DNA of 64,000 nucleotides from JAZKFT01 sp039925965. GTDB lineage: Bacteria > Bacteroidota > Bacteroidia > Chitinophagales > Chitinophagaceae. The notes under the pieces were generated by a model, which worked only from the letters and a program-made list of their open reading frames with translations, did not search any database and was not told the origin of the DNA. A program made the translations under genes and the position numbers. Positions 8,277 through 17,182 of the stretch are shown here, one piece after another. The DNA lies in contig JBDSXW010000006.1 in the NCBI GenBank assembly GCA_039925965.1, forward strand, positions 1 through 64,000, written 5' to 3'. Every line of letters starts with the position of its first letter. Position 1 is the first letter of the stretch.

Positions 8277-9392
8277 TTAACGTCTCATAACTTTTATGAA
8301 TTTGTTCCGGATTAACTTAAATGGGAAAGTTATGAAGCCGATGAGGACTTCTATATAAAAAGCGAGGGGATGGCCAAATGTTTTTCCATTTAAACGAATA
8401 TACCTGGCAAGTGCACCAAACTCAAGGTAGCATAACAACATGTATACAATTCGCCTACATGTTTTGAAATGCACCGCCGGCACTTGATTATACTTTTCTC
8501 TGGCCTCTGGAAAGCATTGAAGGGCCTGTTGTACACAGTTGATTATTTTTGTGCTATCAAATTTCACCAACTCAATAAGGCCGTCAACGGGGATATTAAA
8601 TCGTTCAAAATCTAAAGAAACAGGGTTGCCAAAGTTGGCATACTCGTTGAGCATTTGCACCATGGGCAGCTGTTTGGCGGCAATTGAGGAGGAAATCCAG
8701 GTAATGCCCGAGGAACTACCCAACAATAAATTACAATAGTGGGTTAGCGCAGCGGTTTCCCTTAATGTAAGGTAGCTACCATCAATTATGGCCGGGTTTT
8801 TATGAAGTACTCTATTGGCCGATGATAAAATAATAGCGGTGCTGGGCTCACTTACAATGCCTTCAGCAACGATAATCGAAAAGTCTTTTGAAATAGCACT
8901 TTGTCCGCTTTGCGGAGCATATTCGAACAACACCACTTTTTCATAGCCGGTGAGGTGATGTTCTTCCGAAAAAGCGGCAGCTCTAGCCATTTCATCATTA
9001 CTTAAAACCAAAACCGGTGCTATAGGTACTGTTATCGGAGTCGGGTACGCCTTAAAAATGCTACCGCGAATTGTGCCGTCATAAAAAGCGATATTGGTAT
9101 CGGCTGTCTGCGTAATAAATACTTCATCGAAAAGCCCTTCTTTTTTTTGCTGACACACCAACTTTTTAAAATTTCTAAAAGCAGGGATATCATCCTTGGG
9201 AACTGTGTCAATAACAACAACATCATCTACATAAGGATTCAAGTCAATTATTTCTTTACAAAATGCCGATATCGCCCAGGTAAGATGGCACCCCGGAAAG
9301 TCCTGCTTGATCTGCCGGGCTACTGTCGTTGCATACAGACAGTCTCCGTTGGAATACAATTGTACCAATAGAATCTTTTTTCCTGTAGTCAT
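8277..9392 (-). CDS. glycosyltransferase family 9-like protein
   Basis: About 371 residues. The opening KKILLVQLYSNGDCLYATTVARQ and the two-lobed pattern, with HLTWAIS and later LLLGSSSGITWIS (nucleotide-sugar side), resemble the ADP-heptose:LPS heptosyltransferase family (GT9). It is divergent: the C-terminus adds a basic, hydrophobic segment (FYIEVLIGFITFPFKLIRNK) that could anchor it to the membrane. A longer start at 9413 is possible; 9392 was preferred because it puts only five residues before the first strand. It probably adds a sugar to LPS core or a similar glycan. Confidence 0.65.
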   Translation of the reverse strand: MTTGKKILLVQLYSNGDCLYATTVARQIKQDFPGCHLTWAISAFCKEIIDLNPYVDDVVVIDTVPKDDIPAFRNFKKLVCQQKKEGLFDEVFITQTADTNIAFYDGTIRGSIFKAYPTPITVPIAPVLVLSNDEMARAAAFSEEHHLTGYEKVVLFEYAPQSGQSAISKDFSIIVAEGIVSEPSTAIILSSANRVLHKNPAIIDGSYLTLRETAALTHYCNLLLGSSSGITWISSSIAAKQLPMVQMLNEYANFGNPVSLDFERFNIPVDGLIELVKFDSTKIINCVQQALQCFPEAREKYNQVPAVHFKTCRRIVYMLLCYLEFGALARYIRLNGKTFGHPLAFYIEVLIGFITFPFKLIRNKFIKVMRR

Positions 9393-9566
9393 ACGTGATT
9401 GTCCAGCTATCATTAATGCGGGGCAATTTAGATAATTGAATTTACACTATTGCAAATCGATGATGTTACCGGTACTGCCTATTGATATCACATTCCTTAT
9501 GACGAAGGCTGCGTTACAGATTTTCTACTTTTTACTTTTTTTGTTGCTTACAAAAGATGATTCCTT

Positions 9567-9574
9567 TATTTTTG
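9567..9574 (+). promoter_or_regulatory. promoter of tRNA-His (-7 TATTTTTG, -33 TTG)
   Basis: A perfect TAnnTTTG box is preceded by TTG at 9544-9546 with a 20-nt gap, close to the Bacteroidota -33/-7 spacing. The predicted start is about 9579, some 13 nt before the mature tRNA. Confidence 0.65.
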
Positions 9575-9591
9575 CCACCCAATAAAAAAAC

Positions 9592-9666
9592 GGTAGTCGT
9601 AGCTCAGTTGGTTAGAGCATCAGATTGTGATTCTGAGGGTCGGGGGTTCGAGCCCCCTCGATTACC
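9592..9666 (+). tRNA. tRNA-His (anticodon GTG)
   Basis: A complete cloverleaf. The acceptor arms GTAGTCG (9593-9599) and CGATTAC (9659-9665) pair fully. The D arm GCTC/GAGC, anticodon loop with GTG, and T arm GGGGG-TTCGAGC-CCCCT are all present. The G at 9592 is the extra G-1 of tRNA-His, facing C73 at 9666; this pair is the identity element for histidyl-tRNA synthetase. The full CCA end is not encoded and would be added after transcription. Confidence 0.97.
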
Positions 9667-9672
9667 CATTTA

Positions 9673-9710
9673 AAAAATGTCCCGAACTATTACTCGGGAC
9701 ATTTTTATTT
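9673..9710 (+). terminator. terminator after tRNA-His
   Basis: A 13-bp perfect stem (AAAAATGTCCCGA with TCGGGACATTTTT, 8-nt loop) ends in a T-rich run. It separates the tRNA unit from the DUF445 gene that starts 13 nt later. Confidence 0.88.
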
Positions 9711-9722
9711 AAAACAGTTACT

Positions 9723-10331
9723 ATGAACCCCTGGATATACAGTATTCCATTTATTTCCGCATTGATTCACTGGGTCACCATCTGGATGGCCCTGAAAATG
9801 CTTTTTCACCCCAAACAGCCCAAAAAGTTTCTGTGGATGACCTTTCAGGGCGTGTTCCCCAAAAAGCAACAACAAATAGCCGAAAACCTTGGGAAGATCG
9901 TGGGCCAAGAGTTGCTGTCGTTTGAGGATATTGAAGAAAAGATAACCAGCGACAAAAACCTCGACGCTATTTACCCGGAAATAGAAAAGAATATTGACGA
10001 GTTCCTAAAAACGCGCCTGAAAACAGCGATGCCGGTAATTGGGATGTTTATCGGTGACAAAACCATAACCCAACTCAAAGAGGTGTTTATGGCAGAACTA
10101 AAGTCGATGCTACCAGGCTTGTTAAAAAATTATGTTAATAATCTTAAAAGTGAACTCGACCTTGAAAGGATTGTAGTGGAGAAGATAAAAGGTTTCAGCA
10201 GCGACAAACTGGAGGAGATGCTCAACCAGATTCTTACCAAAGAATTCCGGTTCGTGGAGGTAATCGGCGCTATTCTGGGGTTCATTATTGGCGTGGTGCA
10301 GATACTAATTACGTTCGCTACAACCCACTAG
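9723..10331 (+). CDS. DUF445-family membrane protein
   Basis: A 202-residue protein with a hydrophobic N-terminus (IPFISALIHWVTIWMALKMLF), a long helical middle rich in charged residues, and a C-terminal hydrophobic segment (VIGAILGFIIGVVQILITF). The motifs FQGVFPKKQQQIAENLGKIV and the terminal glycine-rich helix match DUF445/YjiN-type proteins. Molecular function is unknown. ATG 9723 was chosen; an upstream in-frame start would lie inside the tRNA and its terminator. A new promoter must lie in or just after the terminator because the tRNA transcript stops there. Confidence 0.75.
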   Translation: MNPWIYSIPFISALIHWVTIWMALKMLFHPKQPKKFLWMTFQGVFPKKQQQIAENLGKIVGQELLSFEDIEEKITSDKNLDAIYPEIEKNIDEFLKTRLKTAMPVIGMFIGDKTITQLKEVFMAELKSMLPGLLKNYVNNLKSELDLERIVVEKIKGFSSDKLEEMLNQILTKEFRFVEVIGAILGFIIGVVQILITFATTH

Positions 10332-10494
10332 GCATGGCTACCCTTACTCAGGGGTGCATGAATATCCTCAAAACGAGGAGGCAGATGCCAGCAACGCGGC
10401 GGCGAATAACGGTGTGACACATGATTATCGTATTTCATCAAAACTGGCATAGCTTTTTCATAGGGGCATTATTAATCAAGAAAAAATGACAATC

Positions 10495-11118
10495 ATGAAA
10501 AAGTTAACCGTATCAGCAGTCTTGGTCCTTTTGGCCGGCGCAGCTACATTACAAGCTCAAAAAAATAAAGTAAGTTTTGGTGTGAGGGGCGGGGTAAACC
10601 TGGCCAATATTATCAAAACCGATAACAGTAATTATGCCACCGAAATTAAGCCGGGCTTCAATGCGGCCGCCTTCGTGGACATTCCCGTTGTACATGGACT
10701 TACTTTTCAACCCGAACTTCAGTTTTCTCAGAAAGGATATAAGAATTCGGGTAGTTACCTGGGAAATAACTACAGCTACACCACCACAACCAATTTTGTA
10801 GAAGTGCCGCTGCTGGCAAAATTTTCGCCTTCACCGGGCTTTGGAATCGTAGTTGGTCCGCAGTTTTCTTTCCTTACCTCAACAGTGTATAAGTTTAAAG
10901 ACAATAACAGTGCATACCAGAAAGTAATCGACAATAAAAATAATAACCTTCGGAATAATATAGTAGGTGGTGTAATTGGGCTAGAAGCAGGTTTGGATAA
11001 ATTGATTTTCTCGGCACGGTACAGTCTTGATTTTCAAAAGAACAACGGAGATGGCACCAGTAATACACCAAAATATAGGAACCAGGTAGTTGGTTTAAGC
11101 GTTGGTGTCAGATTATAA
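10495..11118 (+). CDS. PorT-like outer-membrane beta-barrel protein
   Basis: About 207 residues. The signal peptide (MKKLTVSAVLVLLAGAATLQAQ) is followed by alternating beta strands with a conserved start VSFGVRGGVNLAN and a terminal strand VVGLSVGVRL, the pattern of the PorT/outer membrane protein beta-barrel family. It should sit in the outer membrane as an eight-stranded barrel. The start at 10495 (third codon of a slightly longer frame from 10486) gives a standard signal peptide. It is probably monocistronic, with a strong terminator right behind it. No ligand or role is evident; a similar barrel lies at 40650. Confidence 0.85.
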   Translation: MKKLTVSAVLVLLAGAATLQAQKNKVSFGVRGGVNLANIIKTDNSNYATEIKPGFNAAAFVDIPVVHGLTFQPELQFSQKGYKNSGSYLGNNYSYTTTTNFVEVPLLAKFSPSPGFGIVVGPQFSFLTSTVYKFKDNNSAYQKVIDNKNNNLRNNIVGGVIGLEAGLDKLIFSARYSLDFQKNNGDGTSNTPKYRNQVVGLSVGVRL

Positions 11119-11151
11119 TTATGACTATTGGTAAAAAAAATGAATTTTAGT

Positions 11152-11190
11152 AAAATACCGTTCCTGTGTTAAGGAGCGGTATTTTAGTTT
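11152..11190 (+). terminator. terminator after the PorT-like gene
   Basis: A 14-bp stem (AAAATACCGTTCCT with AGGAGCGGTATTTT, one G-T pair, loop GTGTTA) is followed by a short T-containing run. Confidence 0.8.
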
Positions 11191-11418
11191 AATTGCATCC
11201 TATAGCTTTTAGAATCATTAATATATTAGATTGCCGCGGATTGAACACTGTGGCGGTTTCCAGACCATGAACAACCGGTAGTTAGGGATATATCGACACG
11301 ATACTTCAACAATTGCGACGGGTATGGGTTATTGTTAATGCCGTTTATCCAAAATTAACGGTGCTTAACTTTCCTTTGAAGGAAGTTTGCAACCTATTTA
11401 AGAATAACAACAACCAAC

Positions 11419-14172
11419 ATGAGATTAAAATTAATTACAGCAGCCATCCTCGCATTGACATTTGTGGCAGCAGACGCCCAGATGGGCGGTGGCAGCCGGA
11501 CCGGTGGAATGGGTATGCAATCAGGCAGGTTCTATGGGAAAGTAGTGGATGAGAACGGCAAACCAATCGATGCCTCAAGCGTTCAATTAATTACTACCAA
11601 ATTTGATTTTGCTACGCGAAGCAAAAAAGATTCCAACATTAATGGTCAGCTTACAGAGGCCAATGGAGATTTTAGTCTGGACAACGTGCCTTTTATGGGT
11701 GATTACCGGCTGAAAATATCCGCTATCGGGTACAAAAAGATCGAACAAAAAATATCCTTTCTGACCCCGGAGATGCAAAAGCAGGTCATGGAAGCCTTTG
11801 CCAGTATGGCTGCCGCCGCCAAAGATTCCACCAATAAGAGTACAGGTGCGCCCAATATGATGGAGCAATTAAAAAAGATTTTCGGAGGTGATATGAGCAA
11901 GATGATGAGTATTGCCGATAAAGACCTGGGTAATATCAAACTGGAACCAGACCCCAAGCAGTTGGAAAATGTGACCGTTACCGGAAATAAGGCATTGATG
12001 ACGCTGGCCATCGATCGTAAAGTATTCAATGTAGAAAAGGCTATTTCAACACAGGGCCAGACTGCGGTGGAAGTAATGCGGCAGATACCTTCTGTAAACG
12101 TGGATATAGACGGAAATGTGACACTCCGTAATGCAACCCCTACGATTTTTGTGGACGGTCGCCCCACTACATTGACCCTTGACCAGATTCCAGCCGACGC
12201 AATTCAAAGTGTAGAAATTATCACCAACCCGTCAGCCAAGTTTGACGCCAGCGGCGGAACCGCTTCCATTCTTAATGTAGTGATGAAAAAGAACCGTAAG
12301 AACGGTTATAACGGGTCGGTTCGGGCAGGTGTGGATGTACGCGGCCGTTACAACCTCGGCGGTGACTTTAATATCCGACAGAAAAAAGTAAACTTCTTCA
12401 TGAATGCCATGTATGGTCAGCGCAAGTCAAAATCCACAAGCGACGTAACTACTAATTACCTCGCGACCGGATCCAAAGTGTCTTCGGATATCGTGCAGGA
12501 TATTAATGGAGTGAGCAAAGGTTATTTCGCATTTATCCGCGCTGGGATGGATTTTTTTATTGACAACAGAAACACGGTGACAGTTGCCGGGACTTATGTA
12601 AGGGGGAAATTTGGTAATGATGAAGATAATTATCTCCGCTACGACACGGCTTATACACCATTGAAAACAGAAACGGCCTACAGGAATACGATTAGCGAAG
12701 GTATTTTCCGAAATACCGGTGGAACTGTGAGTTTCAAACACAATTTTACCAAAGCCGGACATGAGTGGACTGCAGATGTAAACTATAATAACAGTGAGAG
12801 CAACAATGAAAGCAATTTGGGATTAACGTCGTACTACAGCAATAGTCTGCCGAAGGGTAATCCCTTTAAGCAAAATGCACTGGGTACCAGCAACAGCCAG
12901 TTTTGGGTGATCCAATCCGATTATTCAAATCCCGTAAGCGATAAGGCCAAAATAGATGCGGGAGTTAGAGCGCAGATACGGGACTTCAGCAGCACTAATG
13001 TAAATAGCTACTACGATTATGTAAATAATAAGTATATAACCAACGACTTCCTGAATACCAACTATAAATTTACCGATCAGGTGTTGGCAGGGTATGTAAC
13101 CTATACCGGGAAGGCTGGTAATCTGGGTTACAATGTAGGCCTGCGCGCAGAAAGCAGCAACTATAATGGTACCCAGATTAGGAAAGCAGGTGATACTGCT
13201 TTTAAAGTGGACTACCCGATCAGCCTGTTTCCAAGCGCATTTGTAAGTTATAAGCTTACAGACAAAGAGGACCTCCAATTTAACTATACCCGACGTATCA
13301 ACAGACCGAATTTCTTCCAGTTGATCCCGTTTGTGGATTATACCAGCGATCCGCTGAATATTAGCCAGGGTAATAGCGGTTTGAAGCCGGAATTCACCAA
13401 CAGCTTCGAGGCTAACTATAGTAACCAGTTTAATAATAACAACAGTTTCCTGGCTTCGATTTATTTTAAACATACTACCGACCTTATCACCCGGTACTAT
13501 GACACTGCTAAAAATCCTTTTACGGGCCAAACAGTAAACCGCAGTACCTATATTAATGCTAACAGCAGCACCAGTTATGGTCTTGAACTCACAAGTCGTA
13601 ATAATATTACCAAGGCCTGGGATATTACTACCAATGTAAACTTTTATAATGCCAGCATTAACAGCGATAATATCATTGGTAGCACTGGAAAAAATAGCCG
13701 TTTTAGTTTTTATGGAAAGATAAATACTAACTATAAACTAGGTAAAACCAATAGCTGGACCATTCAATTAAACGGCGACTACCAGGGTAAAACTGTGAAG
13801 CCCGTGGGTGGTGGCGGTGGTGGCGGCCGTGGCGGAGGAATGTTTGGTGGTGGCAACCAACCTGCAGGAAGCAATGGTTATGTAAACCCAAGTTATGGAG
13901 TAGACCTCGCGATCAAAAAAGAGTTCATGAAGAATAAGGCGGCTTCGGTAACCCTGAGCATGAACGATATCTTCCGCACCAAACTGCGGGATACCTATAC
14001 TTATGATACTTATTTCAATCAGCGCAATATTGGCCGTCGTGACCCGCAGATCTTACGCCTACAGTTTAACTGGAGGTTTGGTAAAGCCGACATTAACCTT
14101 TTCAAACGCAAGAACCTGAAAGGCGAAATGGAAGGAATGAGCGAAGGCATGAGTGGTGCAGGAGGGAATTAG
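11419..14172 (+). CDS. TonB-dependent-receptor-like outer-membrane barrel (OMP_b-brl_3 type)
   Basis: A 917-residue outer-membrane protein. In order: signal peptide (about 1-20, ending ADAQ), a Gly/Met-rich linker, a carboxypeptidase-regulatory-like beta-sandwich (GRFYGKVVDENGKPIDASS, about 36-130), a TonB plug-like domain (VMRQIPSVNVDIDGNVTLRN and FVDGRPT, about 215-290), and a large beta-barrel ending with an aromatic-containing strand. The family is predicted to take up bulky ligands with energy from TonB, but has no SusD partner here, so it is not a polysaccharide-utilisation pair. A run of glycines (about 795-811) interrupts a barrel loop. It is flanked by repeats and terminators and looks monocistronic. 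Confidence 0.9.
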   Translation: MRLKLITAAILALTFVAADAQMGGGSRTGGMGMQSGRFYGKVVDENGKPIDASSVQLITTKFDFATRSKKDSNINGQLTEANGDFSLDNVPFMGDYRLKISAIGYKKIEQKISFLTPEMQKQVMEAFASMAAAAKDSTNKSTGAPNMMEQLKKIFGGDMSKMMSIADKDLGNIKLEPDPKQLENVTVTGNKALMTLAIDRKVFNVEKAISTQGQTAVEVMRQIPSVNVDIDGNVTLRNATPTIFVDGRPTTLTLDQIPADAIQSVEIITNPSAKFDASGGTASILNVVMKKNRKNGYNGSVRAGVDVRGRYNLGGDFNIRQKKVNFFMNAMYGQRKSKSTSDVTTNYLATGSKVSSDIVQDINGVSKGYFAFIRAGMDFFIDNRNTVTVAGTYVRGKFGNDEDNYLRYDTAYTPLKTETAYRNTISEGIFRNTGGTVSFKHNFTKAGHEWTADVNYNNSESNNESNLGLTSYYSNSLPKGNPFKQNALGTSNSQFWVIQSDYSNPVSDKAKIDAGVRAQIRDFSSTNVNSYYDYVNNKYITNDFLNTNYKFTDQVLAGYVTYTGKAGNLGYNVGLRAESSNYNGTQIRKAGDTAFKVDYPISLFPSAFVSYKLTDKEDLQFNYTRRINRPNFFQLIPFVDYTSDPLNISQGNSGLKPEFTNSFEANYSNQFNNNNSFLASIYFKHTTDLITRYYDTAKNPFTGQTVNRSTYINANSSTSYGLELTSRNNITKAWDITTNVNFYNASINSDNIIGSTGKNSRFSFYGKINTNYKLGKTNSWTIQLNGDYQGKTVKPVGGGGGGGRGGGMFGGGNQPAGSNGYVNPSYGVDLAIKKEFMKNKAASVTLSMNDIFRTKLRDTYTYDTYFNQRNIGRRDPQILRLQFNWRFGKADINLFKRKNLKGEMEGMSEGMSGAGGN

Positions 14173-14183
14173 AGATTGGTTGA

Positions 14184-14525
14184 TTGGTTACTCAGTTGAT
14201 TGGTTGAAAAGTTGACTAGTTTACTGGTCAGCGGGTTGAAAGTGAGAACATAGAATAGCTTTTAGCCTACGATAAAAAATAGCCCCGATATTAGGGGCTA
14301 TTTTTATAACAATATCTGAAATCTAACAATTTAGAGATAGCCTGTAGCCCCAAAAAATGTCCAGGGAATACGCCGCAATTTTTTAAGCTCTGTTGGGCCC
14401 GGCATAATATCTAAATAGCAATACCTGGTAGAATTGTACCTGCACGTCAAAAGTCCAACCGATAAAAATTTACTATTCACCGGGTCACCTTAGCCACTAG
14501 ATAAACCAATCAACTGAGTAACCAA
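14184..14525. repeat. 22-bp inverted repeat pair flanking the spacer between the TonB barrel and lepA
   Basis: The 22 bases 14184-14205 (TTGGTTACTCAGTTG...) recur as an exact reverse complement at 14504-14525, 298 bp apart. Each copy sits in a longer run of degenerate TTGATTGGTT/AACCAATCAA words (14174-14216 and 14500-14568). The left run begins just after the stop codon at 14172. Between them lie a terminator and about 190 bp in which I see no gene. Confidence 0.8.
14275..14305 (+). terminator. terminator after the TonB-dependent barrel
   Basis: A 12-bp perfect stem (AAAAATAGCCCC with GGGGCTATTTTT, loop GATATTA); the symmetrical A and T runs would work on either strand. Confidence 0.82.
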
Positions 14526-14569
14526 TAAACCAATCAACTAATCACCTAATCAACCAATCCCCAATCAAC

Positions 14570-14577
14570 TATATTTG
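14570..14577 (+). promoter_or_regulatory. -7 box TATATTTG of lepA, 7 nt before ATG
   Basis: A perfect TAnnTTTG box ends 7 nt before the ATG at 14585, so the transcript would start at or next to the start codon. No clear -33 TTG. Confidence 0.55.
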
Positions 14578-14584
14578 CCGCCTT

Positions 14585-16378
14585 ATGAAGATGACGAACA
14601 TCAGGAATTTTTGCATTATAGCCCATATCGACCACGGCAAGAGTACCCTGGCCGACCGATTACTGGAATTTACACATACGATTACCGACCGTGAAATGCA
14701 GGCCCAGGTACTGGACGACATGGACCTGGAACGTGAGAAGGGAATTACGATCAAGAGCCATGCGATCCAGATCGATTATGCGGTGGGCAACGAAAAATAT
14801 ACCCTCAACCTCATTGATACGCCCGGCCACGTAGATTTTAGTTACGAGGTGAGCCGTGCGCTTGCTGCCTGCGAAGGCGCGCTGCTGCTTGTGGATGCCA
14901 GCCAGGGAATCCAGGCTCAAACCATTTCCAACCTATACCTCGCCATTGAAAATAACCTGGAGATCATTCCGGTGATCAACAAGATAGATATGGAGGGTGC
15001 TATGATTGAGGAAGTGCAGGACCAGATTGTAGATCTGATAGGTTGCAAAAGAGAAGATATTCTTTTAGCCAGCGGTAAAAGCGGCATCGGTATCCAGGAA
15101 ATACTCGACGCAGTCATTGCCCGCATCCCGGCTCCTGTTGGCAGCCCGGATGAACCATTACAGGCGCTGATTTTCGACAGTGTTTTCAACAGTTTCCGCG
15201 GGATTATTATTTACTACCGGATACTCAACGGGGTACTCAAAAAGGGTGACAAAGTGAAATTCGTCAGCACCGAAGCATCCTACAACGCAGAAGAAGTGGG
15301 CATCTTAAAGCTCAAAATGACCGCTAAGGACGAAGTGCGTTGCGGCGATGTAGGCTATATTATTACCGGTATCAAAAATGCCAAGGAGGTAAAAGTGGGC
15401 GACACCCTCACCCTGATGAATAACCAGGGTGAAATGATCAAAGGTTTTGAGGATGTAAAGCCCATGGTATTTGCGGGCATTTTCCCGGTAGAAACCGACG
15501 ACTTTGAAGAGCTGCGTGATTGTATGGAAAAGCTGCAACTAAACGACGCTTCTCTCACCTTCGAACTGGAAACCAGCCAGGCGTTGGGTTTTGGCTTCCG
15601 TTGCGGTTTTCTTGGGATGCTTCATATGGAAATTATCCAGGAACGGCTTGAGAGAGAGTTTAACCAAACGGTTATCACCACTGTCCCCAACGTAAGCTTT
15701 ATTGCTCACACCACCAAAGGCGAAACGATCATCGTAAATAACCCTTCGGAAATGCCCGAAACGGTGAAGCTCAATTCAATCGAAGAGCCATTCATTAAAG
15801 CACAGATCATTACCAAACCCGAATATATCGGCAATATCATGACGCTTTGTATTGGCAAACGCGGCATGCTGATCAACCAGCATTACCTGACGCCTACACG
15901 CGTGGAACTTAATTTCGAGATGCCAATGACCGAGATAGTATTTGACTTCTATGATAAGCTGAAAAGCCAGACGCGCGGTTATGCTTCTTTCGATTACCAC
16001 CCCAGCGATTACCGACCCAGCGATATTGTAAGAATGGATATCCTCCTAAATGGCGAACCCTTGGATGCCCTGAGTGCCCTGATTCACCGCAGCCGCAGCC
16101 ATGAATTTGGCCGAAAGCTGTGCGAGAAACTAAAGGAGCTTTTACCGAAACAACAATTTCTCATTGCAATTCAGGCGGCCATCGGAGCCAAGATCGTGGC
16201 CCGCGAAAATATCAGTGCGATGCGCAAAGATGTTACCGCCAAATGCTATGGTGGCGATATCAGCCGTAAACGTAAGCTCCTGGAAAAGCAGAAGGAAGGT
16301 AAAAAGCGGATGCGCCAGATCGGTAACGTAGAAGTGCCGCAGGAAGCGTTTTTAGCGGTGCTGAAGCTGGATGATTGA
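14585..16378 (+). CDS. lepA: elongation factor 4 (LepA)
   Basis: A 597-residue translational GTPase that acts on elongating ribosomes, promoting back-translocation or helping initiation under stress. All signatures are visible: P-loop AHIDHGKST (13-21), DTPGH, NKID, the EF-G-like domains II to V, and the LepA-specific C-terminal block beginning YRPSDIVRMDILLNGE. Length matches the family. ATG 14585 is used; an ATG two codons later (14591) is equally plausible because the promoter box is so close. No terminator is obvious behind it; a degenerate repeat of AGTCAATGGTCA-like words follows directly after the stop codon (16380-16440). Confidence 0.97.
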   Translation: MKMTNIRNFCIIAHIDHGKSTLADRLLEFTHTITDREMQAQVLDDMDLEREKGITIKSHAIQIDYAVGNEKYTLNLIDTPGHVDFSYEVSRALAACEGALLLVDASQGIQAQTISNLYLAIENNLEIIPVINKIDMEGAMIEEVQDQIVDLIGCKREDILLASGKSGIGIQEILDAVIARIPAPVGSPDEPLQALIFDSVFNSFRGIIIYYRILNGVLKKGDKVKFVSTEASYNAEEVGILKLKMTAKDEVRCGDVGYIITGIKNAKEVKVGDTLTLMNNQGEMIKGFEDVKPMVFAGIFPVETDDFEELRDCMEKLQLNDASLTFELETSQALGFGFRCGFLGMLHMEIIQERLEREFNQTVITTVPNVSFIAHTTKGETIIVNNPSEMPETVKLNSIEEPFIKAQIITKPEYIGNIMTLCIGKRGMLINQHYLTPTRVELNFEMPMTEIVFDFYDKLKSQTRGYASFDYHPSDYRPSDIVRMDILLNGEPLDALSALIHRSRSHEFGRKLCEKLKELLPKQQFLIAIQAAIGAKIVARENISAMRKDVTAKCYGGDISRKRKLLEKQKEGKKRMRQIGNVEVPQEAFLAVLKLDD

Positions 16379-16490
16379 TGAAAAAAGTCAATGTTCATTA
16401 AGTCAATGGTCACCGGTCAATCGTAAATTAAAAAGTCAGGCTGCCACATTCATTTTTTAAATGAAAGCCAGGTAAAACAAGCGAGTAATC

Positions 16491-17096
16491 ATGATTTTTT
16501 ACGGAACGAAGCGTAAGCAAATTGGTAAAGAGTTTATAACCGAGAAGTGCCCCAATTGCGGAGCCCAAACTAGTATTGACATGCATGTTTTTCAAAAATA
16601 TGCCCATGTGTACTGGTTGCCATTCTTCCCAATCAACAAAACGGGGGTCAGCCAATGTGCCAGCTGCAAGCAAATACTGGAGGTAAAACAAATGCCGCCT
16701 TCGATAAAAGCTTTTTATGATGAGTTAAAGGCAAAAAGCAAAACACCTATCTGGACATTTTCAGGGTTGGCGTTATTGGCAGTGATCATCGTAATAGCCG
16801 TCATCAGTGGCAAACAGAACGATGAAAAAAATGCAAAGCTTATTGCCGCTCCAATAAAGGGAGATATCTATGAAGTAAAAACCGATGCGGGACAATACAC
16901 GCTGTACCTGGTGGATGAAGTATTGGGTGATTCTATTTTTTTACGAACCAATAACTACGAAACCAATAAAAGTTCTGGTATTAGTGATCTCAAAAGAAAA
17001 GGTATGACGGCTTATTCGGAAGATACCTACGCCTTCTCAAAAGGAGAAATAAAAGCCAAGTTTGATAAAAAGGAAATATTCGATGTTGACAGGTAG
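16491..17096 (+). CDS. zinc-ribbon membrane protein, function unknown
   Basis: A 201-residue protein. A zinc ribbon is formed by C20-P-N-C23 and C56-A-S-C59. One transmembrane helix follows (about 87-106, IWTFSGLALLAVIIVIAVIS), then a ~95-residue C-terminal domain containing GDIYEVKTDAGQYTLYLVDE and repeated FLRTNNYETNKSS-type strands. The ribbon would be cytoplasmic and the tail outside, or the reverse; topology is not certain. I do not recognise a specific family beyond zinc-ribbon proteins. It is followed by a terminator and is probably transcribed alone. Confidence 0.75.
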   Translation: MIFYGTKRKQIGKEFITEKCPNCGAQTSIDMHVFQKYAHVYWLPFFPINKTGVSQCASCKQILEVKQMPPSIKAFYDELKAKSKTPIWTFSGLALLAVIIVIAVISGKQNDEKNAKLIAAPIKGDIYEVKTDAGQYTLYLVDEVLGDSIFLRTNNYETNKSSGISDLKRKGMTAYSEDTYAFSKGEIKAKFDKKEIFDVDR

Positions 17097-17132
17097 GTAA
17101 AATGTTGCGGGCATATATTCCACTAAAAAAAT

Positions 17133-17160
17133 GGGAAGCATTGTTGGCTTCCCGTTTTTT
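17133..17160. terminator. terminator between convergent genes
   Basis: The stem GGGAAGC/GCTTCCC with a 7-nt loop is followed by GTTTTTT on the plus strand and preceded by a run of seven A, so it may serve both the zinc-ribbon gene and the convergent DUF2911 gene. Confidence 0.8.
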
Positions 17161-17182
17161 AATGTAGTTATACGGTGATTGG

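Noticed and set aside
12925..13530. 201-codon minus-strand frame
   Set aside because: It is antisense within the TonB-dependent-like receptor and has no independent support.
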